Below are positions 15,977 to 24,363 of a stretch of 50,277 bases of DNA, piece by piece; within the stretch, counting starts at the first letter, position 1; every line of letters starts with the position of its first letter. The notes under the pieces are model-generated. The model did not search any database. It was not told where the DNA came from and worked only from the letters and a program-made list of their open reading frames with translations. The translations under genes were made by a program, and so were the position numbers. The DNA is from an uncultured bacterium (lineage in GTDB: Bacteria > Bacillota > Clostridia > Oscillospirales > Oscillospiraceae), in assembly GCA_947073515.1 (NCBI GenBank), contig CAMTMC010000014.1, positions 1 through 50,277 on the forward strand, written 5' to 3'.

Positions 15977-16405
15977 GGCCTGTCCCCATATCGACTGCCC
16001 CAAGAATAAGGTCAATACAGCAGTCGATCCCCAGTTTGCTGCTGTTCAGACAGAGGTCATAATTTGCCGCCATCCCCCAAACTTGGTCTGTAATGTGCTC
16101 GTAGTAGCTGGAACGCCTCTTGTCCCGGTCTTTGACATGGCTTCTGGCAGCGTCAGCGGCAATTCCATGTTCCTCAGTGACACGAGCGGCCCGATCCGGC
16201 AGCTCACCGGTGATGAATACATGGAAGCAATCCCGGCGCTCTTGCAGAATGTAATCGGCGCACCTCCCCACGATCACACAGGAGCCTTTCTTCGCCAGTT
16301 CCTGAATCAGCTCCGTTTGGTATGCGTTGATTTGATCCGGCTTTTCCCAATCGTGTGGCCTCCGCTGCCACACTGACGGCCTATGGTAATGATACAGTTC
16401 TTCAT
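15969..16405 (-). pseudogene. cytidylate-kinase-like family, internally deleted and frameshifted
   Basis: The ATG at 16405 opens a good N-terminus (MKNCIITIGRQCGSGGHTIGK, with the P-loop-like GSGG) and overlaps the MATE stop as ATGA. After about 22 codons the reading moves to another frame that encodes the C-terminal two thirds, starting near DQINAYQTELIQELAKKGSCVIVGR and including LNSSKLGIDCCIDLI. Intact relatives, as I recall them, have about 70 more residues between the two parts. A deletion with a frame change therefore inactivated it. MATE genes are often followed by this kinase-like family in gut Clostridia (recollection). Confidence 0.75.
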
Positions 16406-17189
16406 TTTTCCGCCACCTCTTTACTGAAAATCTTTTTCCAGGAAACCCCTAATGTAATCAAAGAAATCACGCCAGACAATCCATCTCCAACAGGACCGGC
16501 CCACAGGATACCTTCTACACCCCACAGATACCCAAAGAGCAGCATGGCCGGAATCAGGAAGATGATTTGCCGCGACAACGTGAGCAAGGCTGCAGGAACA
16601 GGCTTGCCGATAGCCTGGAAGAAGATGCCGGTCACAGCGCCCGCGCCGATTATAAAGCAAGCCAGCAGATACACCCGGAAACACTTCACCGCAAATTCCA
16701 TATAGAGGTCCGATTCCTGTCCGAACAGGTTAATGATGTACTCCGGGCAGAATTGGAAGATAAAGAACGCCACCACCAAAATCAAGGTGCAGCTCGTCAG
16801 AGCCAGCTTGTAGGTTTTCTTCACCCGGTTATACTGGTCGCTGCCGTAGTTAAATCCGAAGATTGGCTGGATGCCGGTGGCGATGCCCAGGGCAATGCCG
16901 GTGATTAACTGGCTCACTTTCATTGTGATGCCCAGTGCCGCCAGTGATAGGATGCCGTCCCATCGCCAATCAACAGGCCCAAGGCCAGCAGGATCGAGGT
17001 AAGCGGCAGGATGATATTTGTGGCGGCGTTGCCTAGGCAGCCAACGCCCTGCCCAATGAAAATCTGATCGAGTATGTTGTAGAGAGAGTTGACCACGATG
17101 GAAATAATGCTGGGTATCGCATAGCGGACCATCAATTTTCCAATCCGCTCAGTCCCAAGCGGATTGACGACAACTGCTTCTGTACTCAT
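16402..17189 (-). pseudogene. MATE-family efflux pump, internally deleted and frameshifted
   Basis: N-terminal part from the ATG at 17189: VVVNPLGTERIGKLMVRYAI, then LYNILDQIFIGQGVGCLGNAA, classic MATE helices 1-2. Near 16920 the frame changes and jumps to the C-terminal half (QLITGIALGIATGIQPIFGF through GDGLSGVISLITLGVSWKKIF). Only about 260 of the usual 450 residues remain, so roughly helices 3-7 are missing. Both halves are well conserved, suggesting a fairly recent loss. It sat in an operon with the ABC transporter upstream and the kinase-like and CheW genes downstream. Confidence 0.85.
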
Positions 17190-17220
17190 TCCAAATTTCC
17201 TCCAATGAAACAAAGATGAT

Positions 17221-18339
17221 TCAGGCTCCGATGGCGTTACCTGTGTAAAGTTGGTAGTACCGTCCCTTCTCCTCGATCAACTGGTCGTGGGTCCCCCGCT
17301 CGATGATCCGGCCCTGCTCCAGAACCATGATACAGTCGGAGTTCTGAACCGTGGAGAGGCGGTGCGCGATGACAAAGGTGGTGCGGCCTTTCATCAGCCG
17401 GTCCATCCCCTCCTGCATCAACTGCTCTGTGCGGGTGTCGATGGAGGATGTAGCCTCGTCCAGAATCAGGACGGGCGGATCGGCAACGGCGGCGCGGGCA
17501 ATGGCAATCAACTGCCGCTGGCCCTGGCTCAGATTGGCCCCATCGCCGGTGAGGACCGTTTGATAGCCGTCCGGGAGCCGCCGCACAAAGCTGTCGGCGT
17601 TGGACAGCTTCGCGGCGGCGATGCACTCCTTGTCCGTGGCGTCCAGCCGTCCATAGCGGATGTTATCCGTCACTGTGCCGGTAAACAGGTGGGTGTCCTG
17701 CAAGACGATTCCCAAAGAGCGCCGGAGGTCAGCCTTTTTGATTTTATTGACATTGGCCGTCATAGCGGATTTTGCCGTCCTGGATGTCGTAAAAGCGGTT
17801 AATCAGATTAGTGATGGTGGTTTTCCCCGCGCCGGTACTGCCCACAAAAGCGATCTTCTGTCCAGGTGTGGCAAAGAGTTTGATGTTGTGCAAAACGATT
17901 TTTTCATCGTTGTAACCGATGTCTACATCATCAAAGGTGATGTCGCCCTCCAGCTTTGTATAGGTCACAGTGCCGTCCGCCTGATGGGGATGCCTCCAGG
18001 CCCACAGGCCCGTTCTCTGGGGCGTTTCCGTCAGAGTGCCGTCCGGCTGCTGCTCCACATTGACCAGCTCCACATAGCCATTGTCTACCTCCGGCTGCTG
18101 ATCCAACAGCTTGAAAATACGCTCCGCACCGGCCAGGGCCATGATGACGCTGTTGAGCTGCTGGCTGACCTGGGTAACAGGCTGGGTAAAGTTACGGTTC
18201 AAATTCAGATAGGAAACCAGTGTGCCAAGGGTCAAACGCCCCATGTTGTTCAGGGCGGGGACCGCCCCCAGTACAGCGCAAAGCACATAGCTGATATTCC
18301 CCAGGTTCCCGTTTACAGGCATGAGGATATTGGCCACCT
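17221..18339 (-). pseudogene. MsbA-like ABC exporter, 5'-truncated with a 2-bp frameshift
   Basis: Encodes the end of the membrane domain (PVNGNLGNISYVLCAVLGA, LVSYLNLNRNFTQPVTQ) and a full nucleotide-binding domain: Walker A GSTGAGKTT, signature NLSQGQRQLIAIARA, Walker B PVLILDEATSSID, H-loop IAHRLST. Near 17755 the reading GKIRYDG continues in another frame as NVNKIKKADLRRSLG; restoring two bases, giving GGC ATC AAT, would repair it. The first ~60% of the protein is missing: sequence to the right of 18339 is group II intron reverse transcriptase on the other strand. The gene was cut by a deletion rather than a clean insertion. Confidence 0.87.
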
Positions 18340-19837
18340 TGTTACAGGTTTTAGAACCAATCTGTGAAGCAAAATTCTATGAACACAGCTACGGCTTTCG
18401 ACCGAACCGAAGCGTTAAACATGCCATAGCGCAAGTGCATCGAAATATGCAGATATCACATTTGCATTATTGTGTAGACATTGATATTCAAGGGTTCTTC
18501 GATAATGTTAAATCATTCCAAGCTATTCAAGCGGATTTGGACTATTGGGAATACAGGACAAGCAGCTATTAGTGATTATACGGAAGATGTTAGAAGGCCG
18601 GTTAAATTGCCTGACAAGACCATTATTCACCCGACAAAAGGGACACCGCAGGGTGGTATTTTGTCTCCATTATTATCCAACATTGTGTTAAACGAATTGG
18701 GTTGGTGGGTCAGCAGTAGTTGGGAAAACATGCCTACACGATACGAATACTATACTTCTACAAAAGAGAATGGTACTGTCTGTAGGTCTGGCGCTATGGA
18801 AGCCCTGCGAAAAACCAATGTAAAGAAATGCGTATTGTCCGATATGCGGATGATTTCAAAATCTTTTGCAGAAGCTACAACACTGCGGTCAGGACATTTC
18901 ATGCGGTGAAAGGCTGGTTAAAGGACAGGCTGAAGCTTGACATCTCTCCCGAAAAATCAAAGATAGTAAATCTTCGGAAACGCTACTCTGATTTTCTTGG
19001 ATTCAAGTCAAAGGTGCATCTGAAAAAGAAAAAGTATACCGTCGTCAGTAATAAGAGTAATAAAGCTGCAAACAAGCTTATTGAGCAGATAAAATGTATT
19101 CAAAAACCTGAGAGTGGTAAAGACCAATACAGGATGCGCCAAAACTACAATTCAAAAGTCATGGGCATACACAACTACTATAAAATTGCTACTCGGATAT
19201 GCATTGACTGTCGAAAAAATGCGTATCAAGTTACGGCTGTATTCAAAAACCGTATGAGGAAAAATTTCAAGTCTATGAAGTTCTATAAAAAGCGAAAGAA
19301 GAAGGTTCCGAACATTTCAAAAGCGGTGAAAATGAATTATGGGAAAAGCGACCAGATTCGATTCATCAGCAATTATACAGTTGCGCCTATTGGCTATATC
19401 CAGAATAAAATCCCCAAGTGTAAGAAGAAATCAGTCAATAAGTACACGCGGAGGGCCGCAAAGAAATCCATAATAATCCTGGAATTGATATTTCTATTCT
19501 GTTGCAACCGATGCGAAACCCGGTCAGTAATCGAAGCATACAGTTCGCTGACAACAGAATTTCGCTTTATGCGGGGCAATATAGAAAACGCGCAGTTACT
19601 GGGATGACGCCGGAATACAGTGATATTCATTACCACCATAAACGTCCTCGCTGCCAGGGTGGAACAGATGAATATAAGAACCTGGTAATTGTTCATGAGG
19701 ATATTTGCAGGTTAATCCATGCAACAAATTCTCAAATCATATCACAGTACATTTCCGAATACAAAGAAACGATTGATTTACACAAATTGAATGAATTGAG
19801 AGCTTTAGTAGATAATGCAGAAATAATCTTTGGATAA
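18340..19837 (+). pseudogene. group II intron reverse transcriptase/maturase/HNH endonuclease, broken
   Basis: Pieces in all three frames reconstruct an LtrA-type protein: SYGFRPNRSVKHAI and DIDIQGFFDNV (RT core), TPQGGILSPLLSNIVLNEL, the catalytic VRYADDFKIF near 18835-18860, the maturase domain with FLGFKSKVHLKKKKYTVV, and a C-terminal HNH part (YHHKRPRCQGGTDEYKNLVIVHEDICRLIHA). At least three frameshifts (near 18490-18580, 18810-18830 and 19480-19510) and loss of the N-terminus make it non-functional. It could not support splicing by itself. Confidence 0.88.
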
Positions 19838-19862
19838 TACTATTGCAGGTTAATCATTGATG

Positions 19863-19900
19863 GAACGCCGTATGACGGGAAACTGTCATGCATGGTGCGA
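19863..19900 (+). ncRNA. group II intron domain V-like hairpin
   Basis: GAACGCCGTATGAC...GGAAAC...GTCATGCATGGTGC folds as a stem with a GAAA tetraloop and a two-base bulge (GC) on the 3' arm, the layout of domain V, the ribozyme's catalytic centre. Position after the HNH coding end and before the 3' exon fits. Confidence 0.6.
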
Positions 19901-19956
19901 ACCGGGGGAAAGCGGCGAGAACTATAAAGTCAGTTCAGACCGTTACCTATCGGTAT

Positions 19957-21221
19957 TGAAAGTGAGTACCAACGGCAGAAAGGCGGCGCTGGACCTGCGT
20001 CTGGTGAGGCAGGTCCAGCCCGGCGGGGAGAATTCCAAGGTCTGGCGCTGTGTTCAGCGGGCCGTGGAGATTTACAAGGAGCACGATGGATGCAGCCAGA
20101 TCATTTTTTGCGACTACTCCACGCCCAAGACAGAGAAGTTCAATATATACGACGAGCTGAAACAGGAATTGGTGAAGCAGGGTATCCCACCCGAAGAAAT
20201 TGCCTTCATCCACAGCTGCCGCTCCGAGGAAGAAAAGGTACGGCTCTTTGAAAAGGTGAACCGCGGCGCGGTACGCGTCCTGCTGGGTTCCACCTTCAAA
20301 CTGGGCATCGGCGCCAACGTGCAGACCCGTCTCAAGGCCATCCATCACCTGGACGTACCCTGGCGGCCCTCTGACATGGTACAGCGGGAGGGCCGTATCC
20401 TCAGGAGAGGGAACCGCTACCAGGAAATCAAGATTTTCCGCTATATCGCCGAGGGAAGCTTTGATTCCTACTCCTGGCAGCTGCTGGAGACCAAGCAGCG
20501 GTTTATCTCCCAGTTTTTAAGCGGCTCGGAATACCAGCGTTCCGCCTCCGATCTGGAGGAAAATGTATTGACTTATGCGCAGGTCAAGGCTCTGGCCATC
20601 TCCCAGCCGCTGATGAAAGTGCTGGCCGAGAAAGAAAATGAGCTGCGCCGCTTGCGGATGCTCTCCAATAACCATGCCCGCACACAAGAAGCGCAGCGGC
20701 AAACCATCACCGCACAGGAGGAACAGCTGACAATTCTCAAAGGAAGGCTCACGGCTACCGAACAGAATGTCCGCTATGTGGGCGGCATTTCGGAGGACGG
20801 CTTTCGGGCCGCTTACAGAAGTGTGAAAGTGATGCTGACTGAGGATGTGATTTCGGGCAGGACGGCTTCTCCCCCGGAACTGTCGGTCTTGGGGTTCGGA
20901 ATCGCAATCCCGGGTGTCGAGCAGCTGAACGCCCAAAAGCCCTATATTCTTCTGTCCCGCAATGGGGCGGACTATATGATCGACATGGGACCATCCCCTG
21001 CCGGGAACGCGCGCCGTGTGGTGAATTTTTTGAAACGGTTTCACGAACTTCCCAAGCGCATCGGAGAACAGCGGGACGAATGCCTGCGGGAAATTGAGCG
21101 TCTGAAGGAACTGAGCCGTGAGACAAACCCCTATTTGGATGCTATTAGGTCTTTGGAGGAAGGAATCAAACGAATACGCTCCAAAGTTTCTTCGAAGGCG
21201 CAAGCAGGACCCTGTACTTGA
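19957..21221 (+). pseudogene. C-terminal fragment of an ICE-type SNF2 helicase/methylase-like giant protein
   Basis: About 420 codons encode the second RecA domain of a SNF2-like helicase: SQIIFCDYSTPK, VLLGSTFKLGIGANVQTRL and HLDVPWRPSDMVQREGRILRRGN (motifs V and VI), followed by a coiled-coil tail rich in Glu and Arg (about residues 230-300) and a C-terminal region. In clostridial integrative conjugative elements this domain ends a protein of 2000 or more residues. Here the front, including the ATP-binding domain, is missing because a group II intron and a deletion precede it. There is no start codon of its own, and an intact, spliced product is no longer possible. Confidence 0.8.
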
Positions 21222-21268
21222 TTTGGTACAGCGCCCCGTGTTAAACTTACATCATCAGGCGGGATAGG

Positions 21269-21694
21269 ATGGATTTGCTTTATGCGAAACAACAGCTAGA
21301 TTGGAAAACAGATTATGAGAATTTGAGACAGAAAATATGTAGACCGACCGGATTTATTAATATAGATTGGGATGATTTGGAGATCCTGCGGGGCGGCGAG
21401 GCCGCTTTCATCTGGAAAAGCTCCCTGGCCGGTTCGGCGGAGGAAGCGGTGGAGTTAGCCCGGCAGGCGGCGCGGGAGATGGCTCCCGAGCCAGGGCGGG
21501 TGATCCTGGCGGCGGTTTTGTCTATCTCTGCATATATGGAAGTCAATCTTGAAACGATCGAAGAGATTACGGGGGTGATTCAAGAACACTTTGGCGAAGA
21601 TGCAGACTATATCCTTGATGTGGAACTTTGCAAGGAGGGAATCCATTTCGTACTTGCCACCGCGGAGGGGCTTGTCAAGGAGGGAACACCATGA
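21269..21694 (+). CDS. small protein resembling the FtsZ C-terminal domain
   Basis: A 141-residue protein. From about residue 42 it follows the FtsZ C-terminal-domain plan: GGEAAFIWKSSLAGSAEEAVELARQ resembles 'GxGrA...AveaA', then RVILAAVLSISAYMEVNLETIEEIT resembles the 'GvlinItGg.dlsl.Evneaae' strand-helix, and DADYILDVELCKEGIHFVLATAEG resembles 'vNiIfGa.id......V.viAtG'. No GTP-binding domain is present, so it cannot polymerise alone; it might bind FtsZ, or just share the fold. Its stop overlaps the start of the phosphatase gene (ATGA), so the two are coupled. The ribosome site is weak (CGGGATAGG). Similarity is judged by eye and needs a profile search. Confidence 0.55.
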   Translation: MDLLYAKQQLDWKTDYENLRQKICRPTGFINIDWDDLEILRGGEAAFIWKSSLAGSAEEAVELARQAAREMAPEPGRVILAAVLSISAYMEVNLETIEEITGVIQEHFGEDADYILDVELCKEGIHFVLATAEGLVKEGTP

Positions 21695-22404
21695 CCTATG
21701 TGATGTCGGACATTCACGGCCATTATGACAAATACCGGACCATGCTGGAGACGATCGAGTTTGCGGCAGACGACACCCTCCATGTGCTGGGGGATGTATT
21801 GGACCGGGGGCCGGACGGGTTCAAAATCCTGCTGGACATGGCGGCTCGGCCCAACGTAATTGTGCTTCTGGGAAACCACGAGCTGCTGGCCGCCGCCGTT
21901 CTGCCCTCCCTTTTGCGCACCATGCGCCAGGGGGAGGAACGGCCGTTGAGTGAAACGGAACAGGCGCTGATGGGGGAATGGATTCAAAACGGAGGAAGGG
22001 CGTCCATCCTGCAATTTCTCCAGCTCGGCGGGAAAGAAATGGAGACGGTGTGTGAATACCTGCGGTCGCTGTCCGCCTATGAGGAAATCACCGTGCGGGG
22101 GCGGAGGTTTGTGCTGGTCCACGCCGGATTGGAGCATTTCTCCCCCGCCCGCTCTCTGGAAGAGTATGACCTGGAGGATTTTCTGTTCTGCCGTCCCGAC
22201 CTGGACGCCGCCTATTTTCCAGATAAAACCCTTGTCTTTGGGCACACGCCTACCCGGCTTCTTTACCAGAAGATTGGGGAGCCGGGCCAGCCGGATCGGA
22301 TATTCCATCGCGGCATGATGATTGGGATTGACTGCGGCTGCGCCTATCCCGGCGGACGGCTGGGGTGCCTGTGTCTGGATACCATGGAGGAGTTTTATGT
22401 GTAA
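21691..22404 (+). CDS. PPP-family metallophosphoesterase (serine/threonine phosphatase-like)
   Basis: A 237-residue metal-dependent phosphatase with the full PPP motif set: SDIHG (Asp7, His9), GDVLDRG (Asp35, Asp38), GNHE (Asn62, His63), VLVHAGL and, later, FGHTPT. These ligands build the two-metal site. It resembles bacterial PrpE/ApaH/PP1-like proteins that remove phosphate from proteins or nucleotides. The ATG at 21691 overlaps the preceding stop by four bases and follows AAGGAGGGAA; an upstream ATG at 21628 would overlap that gene by 67 bases. Full length, ending in EEFYV. It is next to ICE debris, so it may be cargo of the old element. Confidence 0.92.
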   Translation: MTYVMSDIHGHYDKYRTMLETIEFAADDTLHVLGDVLDRGPDGFKILLDMAARPNVIVLLGNHELLAAAVLPSLLRTMRQGEERPLSETEQALMGEWIQNGGRASILQFLQLGGKEMETVCEYLRSLSAYEEITVRGRRFVLVHAGLEHFSPARSLEEYDLEDFLFCRPDLDAAYFPDKTLVFGHTPTRLLYQKIGEPGQPDRIFHRGMMIGIDCGCAYPGGRLGCLCLDTMEEFYV

Positions 22405-22420
22405 ATCAGAGAGGGCCCTA

Positions 22421-23107
22421 GAGTCCGTTTTGAAACTTCGATAATGTGTTCAAAGGACACAAATGATAAAGTGGAGCCCATGACAAGACATGAAATAAGC
22501 GAAAAACAATGGAATAGGATCAAGGATAAGTTTCCTCCTAAAAGGAAGCCGCAGGGAGGGCGGCTAGGAAAAAACAATCGGGAAATGCTCAACCGCAATC
22601 TTGTATTGGCTGAATACCGGAATAGCATGGCGGATCTGCTGGGGCGATACGGTCCGTGGCAAAGCGTATATAGCCGGTTTCGTACCTAAACAAAAGCCGG
22701 AGTATGGGAAGATATCCTCACAGCCCTGATTGATCAGGCATTGGTGGACGAAACAACGCTGATGGCTAGATCGTACGACGACGAAAGTCCACCAGCATGC
22801 CAGCGGGGTTAAAAAAGGGGCTGTCACGAGGAAACCGGACGCCGCAGAGGAGGCTTGACCACAAAAGTCCATGTGGTAAGGGATGGAGTGGGGGATCCAT
22901 TGCGTTATTGGCTCTCCAGCGGGAATCGAAATGATATCTGTATGGCGCGGGCTCTGCTAGGACCTTTGGGTTTGAATGGCAAACTCAAAGCTCAAAAGCA
23001 GTCGCCGTTTTGCTACCAAATATGAGAAGAAAGCTCTCTATTTTCGCGCTGTTGTCTCCCTCCCCTGTATCTTTGCTTGGCTACTTTGATGGTTTTAAAA
23101 CAGCCTC
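22421..23107 (+). mobile_element. IS5-family (IS427-like) element remnant
   Basis: Left end GAGTCCGTTTTGAAACTTCG at 22421 and right end GGTTTTAAAACAGCCTC ending at 23107 are imperfect inverted repeats, each flanked by TA (22419-22420 and 23108-23109), in a CCC-TA-GGG target. The 687-bp element is shorter than a full copy because the transposase has lost its middle part. It is the likely parent type of the ends at 4705-4871 and 27292-27319. Confidence 0.82.
22480..23089 (+). pseudogene. IS5-family transposase, deleted and frameshifted
   Basis: Starts with the typical MTRHEISEKQWNRIKDKFPPK and reads to LGRYGPWQSVYSRFRT, where an early stop (22687-22689) interrupts. The next block (VWEDILTALIDQALVDETTLMA, then HQHASGVKKG) runs through frame changes, and the C-terminal block FATKYEKKALYFRAVVSLPC closes the gene. 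The central part with most catalytic residues is missing or shifted. Non-functional. Confidence 0.85.
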
Positions 23108-23158
23108 TAGGGCTGTGGTGTACTACGATCCCATCCGGCGGAGTTAAGGGGGCTGCCT

Positions 23159-23260
23159 GTGACCATTCATAAATACACGTTGCGTAAGGCCTCCGAGTAT
23201 AGCTTCTGGCTGGCGGGCGCAATGGCCGCCAGCCGGAACGGACCATTGCTGCCGCTTTAA
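23159..23260 (+). CDS. possible 33-residue small protein
   Basis: GTG at 23159 after AGGGGGCTGCCT opens a 33-codon frame rich in basic and hydrophobic residues (TIHKYTLRKASEYSFWLAG, then AMAASRNGPLLPL). It ends one base before a strong terminator hairpin. It could be a real small gene or the tail of a gene of the former element. No family recognised. Confidence 0.3.
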   Translation: MTIHKYTLRKASEYSFWLAGAMAASRNGPLLPL

Positions 23261-23295
23261 GAAAGAGTGTGCTGTAAAAAACGGCACACTCTTTC
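23261..23295. terminator. bidirectional terminator hairpin
   Basis: A 12-bp perfect stem, GAAAGAGTGTGC (23261-23272) and GCACACTCTTTC (23284-23295), with an 11-base A-rich loop. It lies between plus-strand element debris and the minus-strand metal-uptake operon and may serve both. Confidence 0.7.
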
Positions 23296-23383
23296 CTCTT
23301 ACTTTTTTCTCATTTCACCATTTTCGACCGGATAGTAAAAATTAATTTTGCCGTATCATACTGGGCCCCGTTGCCAGAAGAGT

Positions 23384-23884
23384 TTATTTTCGCCGAAGTG
23401 CCTGCCCCGTCCCACGGCCATAATGCGAGCCAATCTTCATCGCCATCCCCTCCATCTCATCCAGATCCAGTAGCAGGCAGTCCGTACGGCCCCGCAGTCG
23501 GCGCAGGAAGGGCAGATCCTCTTTACGCAGCCCCGACAGCACCCGCTTGTGCTCGAACAGCTGCCATAGGGCCTGCTGATAGAGCGGGCTGGACTCCTCC
23601 AAAAAGCCGATCTCGTCCACACAGACCCACTCTCCCGGTGCGGCCAGAGCGCGGCGGAGCAGCTGCGCTCCCACTCCGTCCAGGGCTGGGCCTTGGGCGG
23701 ACATTTTCCCGTCCCCTCGCCGGCCAATGACACAACGGCCCGGCCCAGTCCGTTCCTCCAGCGAGACCAGGACAGGCCGCCCATCCGGGCCTCGTTCAAC
23801 GCAGCTTCGCACGCCGGGGAGGGGGGCGGAGCCGATGAGCGACTCAATCAGCGTGGTCTTGCCGCAGCCCTTCCTCCCCGTCAC
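23384..23884 (-). CDS. P-loop NTPase, THEP1/NTPase_1-like
   Basis: About 166 residues from GTG at 23884. The P-loop TGRKGCGKTTL is at the very N-terminus, and VCVDEIGFLEESSP holds the Walker B Asp-Glu, a pattern of the small nucleoside-triphosphatase (THEP1, PF03266) family. The exact role in bacteria is not settled. The reading frame is open further upstream to an ATG at 23971, but that would overlap the ModE-like gene by 128 bases, so I prefer the GTG (41-base overlap). Last gene of the metal-uptake operon; the ModE neighbour suggests a link to molybdenum or tungsten enzymes. Confidence 0.75.
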   Translation of the reverse strand: MTGRKGCGKTTLIESLIGSAPLPGVRSCVERGPDGRPVLVSLEERTGPGRCVIGRRGDGKMSAQGPALDGVGAQLLRRALAAPGEWVCVDEIGFLEESSPLYQQALWQLFEHKRVLSGLRKEDLPFLRRLRGRTDCLLLDLDEMEGMAMKIGSHYGRGTGQALRRK

Positions 23885-24239
23885 CAGCAGATGGCGGTGG
23901 CAGGAACCCTGAAAAATGCTCTTGGTATAGCTGCTCAGCCATGCGGCCGCAGGCCTCCCGGTAGGACTCATAACGTGTTATCAGCTCCTCTGCCTGGGGG
24001 GTCAGCACACTGCCGCCCCCGCCTTTTCCACCGATGGTCCGCTGAATCAAGGGGAAGCCCAAGGCGGCCTCGGCGTGCTTTACCATGTAGAAAGCCTTGG
24101 TATAGGCCATCCCCATGCGCTGGGTGGAGGAGCGCAGGCTGCCCAGCTCCTGTACACCGCGCAGAAGGCGGTAGGGCCCCTCTCCGAAAAAGCGCTCCCC
24201 ATCATCGGTATAAAAGCTCAGGCCCAGTCGGATTTTCAA
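23844..24239 (-). CDS. ModE-like transcriptional regulator (DNA-binding domain only)
   Basis: A 131-residue protein matching the LysR-like winged helix of ModE: ERFFGEGPYRLLRGVQELGSLRSSTQRMGMAYTKAFY, then LGFPLIQRTIGGKGGGGSVLT, where the Gly-rich wing is typical. It lacks the C-terminal TOBE molybdate-binding domains, as do many anaerobe ModE homologues. ModE represses molybdate uptake when molybdate is plentiful. It is encoded within a FecCD-type importer operon that has a ModE-like box upstream (27230-27253). The last ~18 residues overlap the NTPase gene. Ribosome site AGGAGC. Confidence 0.88.
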   Translation of the reverse strand: MKIRLGLSFYTDDGERFFGEGPYRLLRGVQELGSLRSSTQRMGMAYTKAFYMVKHAEAALGFPLIQRTIGGKGGGGSVLTPQAEELITRYESYREACGRMAEQLYQEHFSGFLPPPSAGDGEEGLRQDHAD

Positions 24240-24363
24240 AACGGCTCAGCTCCTGTCATTCTGCAAAAAAGCGCAGGAATCTTGGGGGATTTCAAGATTT
24301 ATTCATGCGGCCACAGACAGTTTTAGCCGTGAAGATCTGTGTTGAGGCCATTGGTACAGCTTC

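Larger units (their letters stand above)
18340..19956 (+). mobile_element. group II intron, 5'-truncated
   Basis: Holds the intron-encoded protein (broken) followed by the expected 3' RNA end: a domain V-like hairpin with a GAAA tetraloop at about 19863-19900, a short domain VI-like hairpin and a 3' end near CCTATCGGTAT at 19956. Immediately after it the SNF2 helicase reading begins (LKVSTNGRKAALD), so the 3' splice site and 3' exon are intact. The ribozyme domains I-III and the 5' exon are absent, replaced by the truncated ABC gene. Composition is AT-rich compared with the flanks. Confidence 0.8.

Noticed and set aside
23013..23246. 77-codon minus-strand frame across the IS5 right end
   Set aside because: It crosses the transposase remnant and flanking DNA and has no recognisable content.
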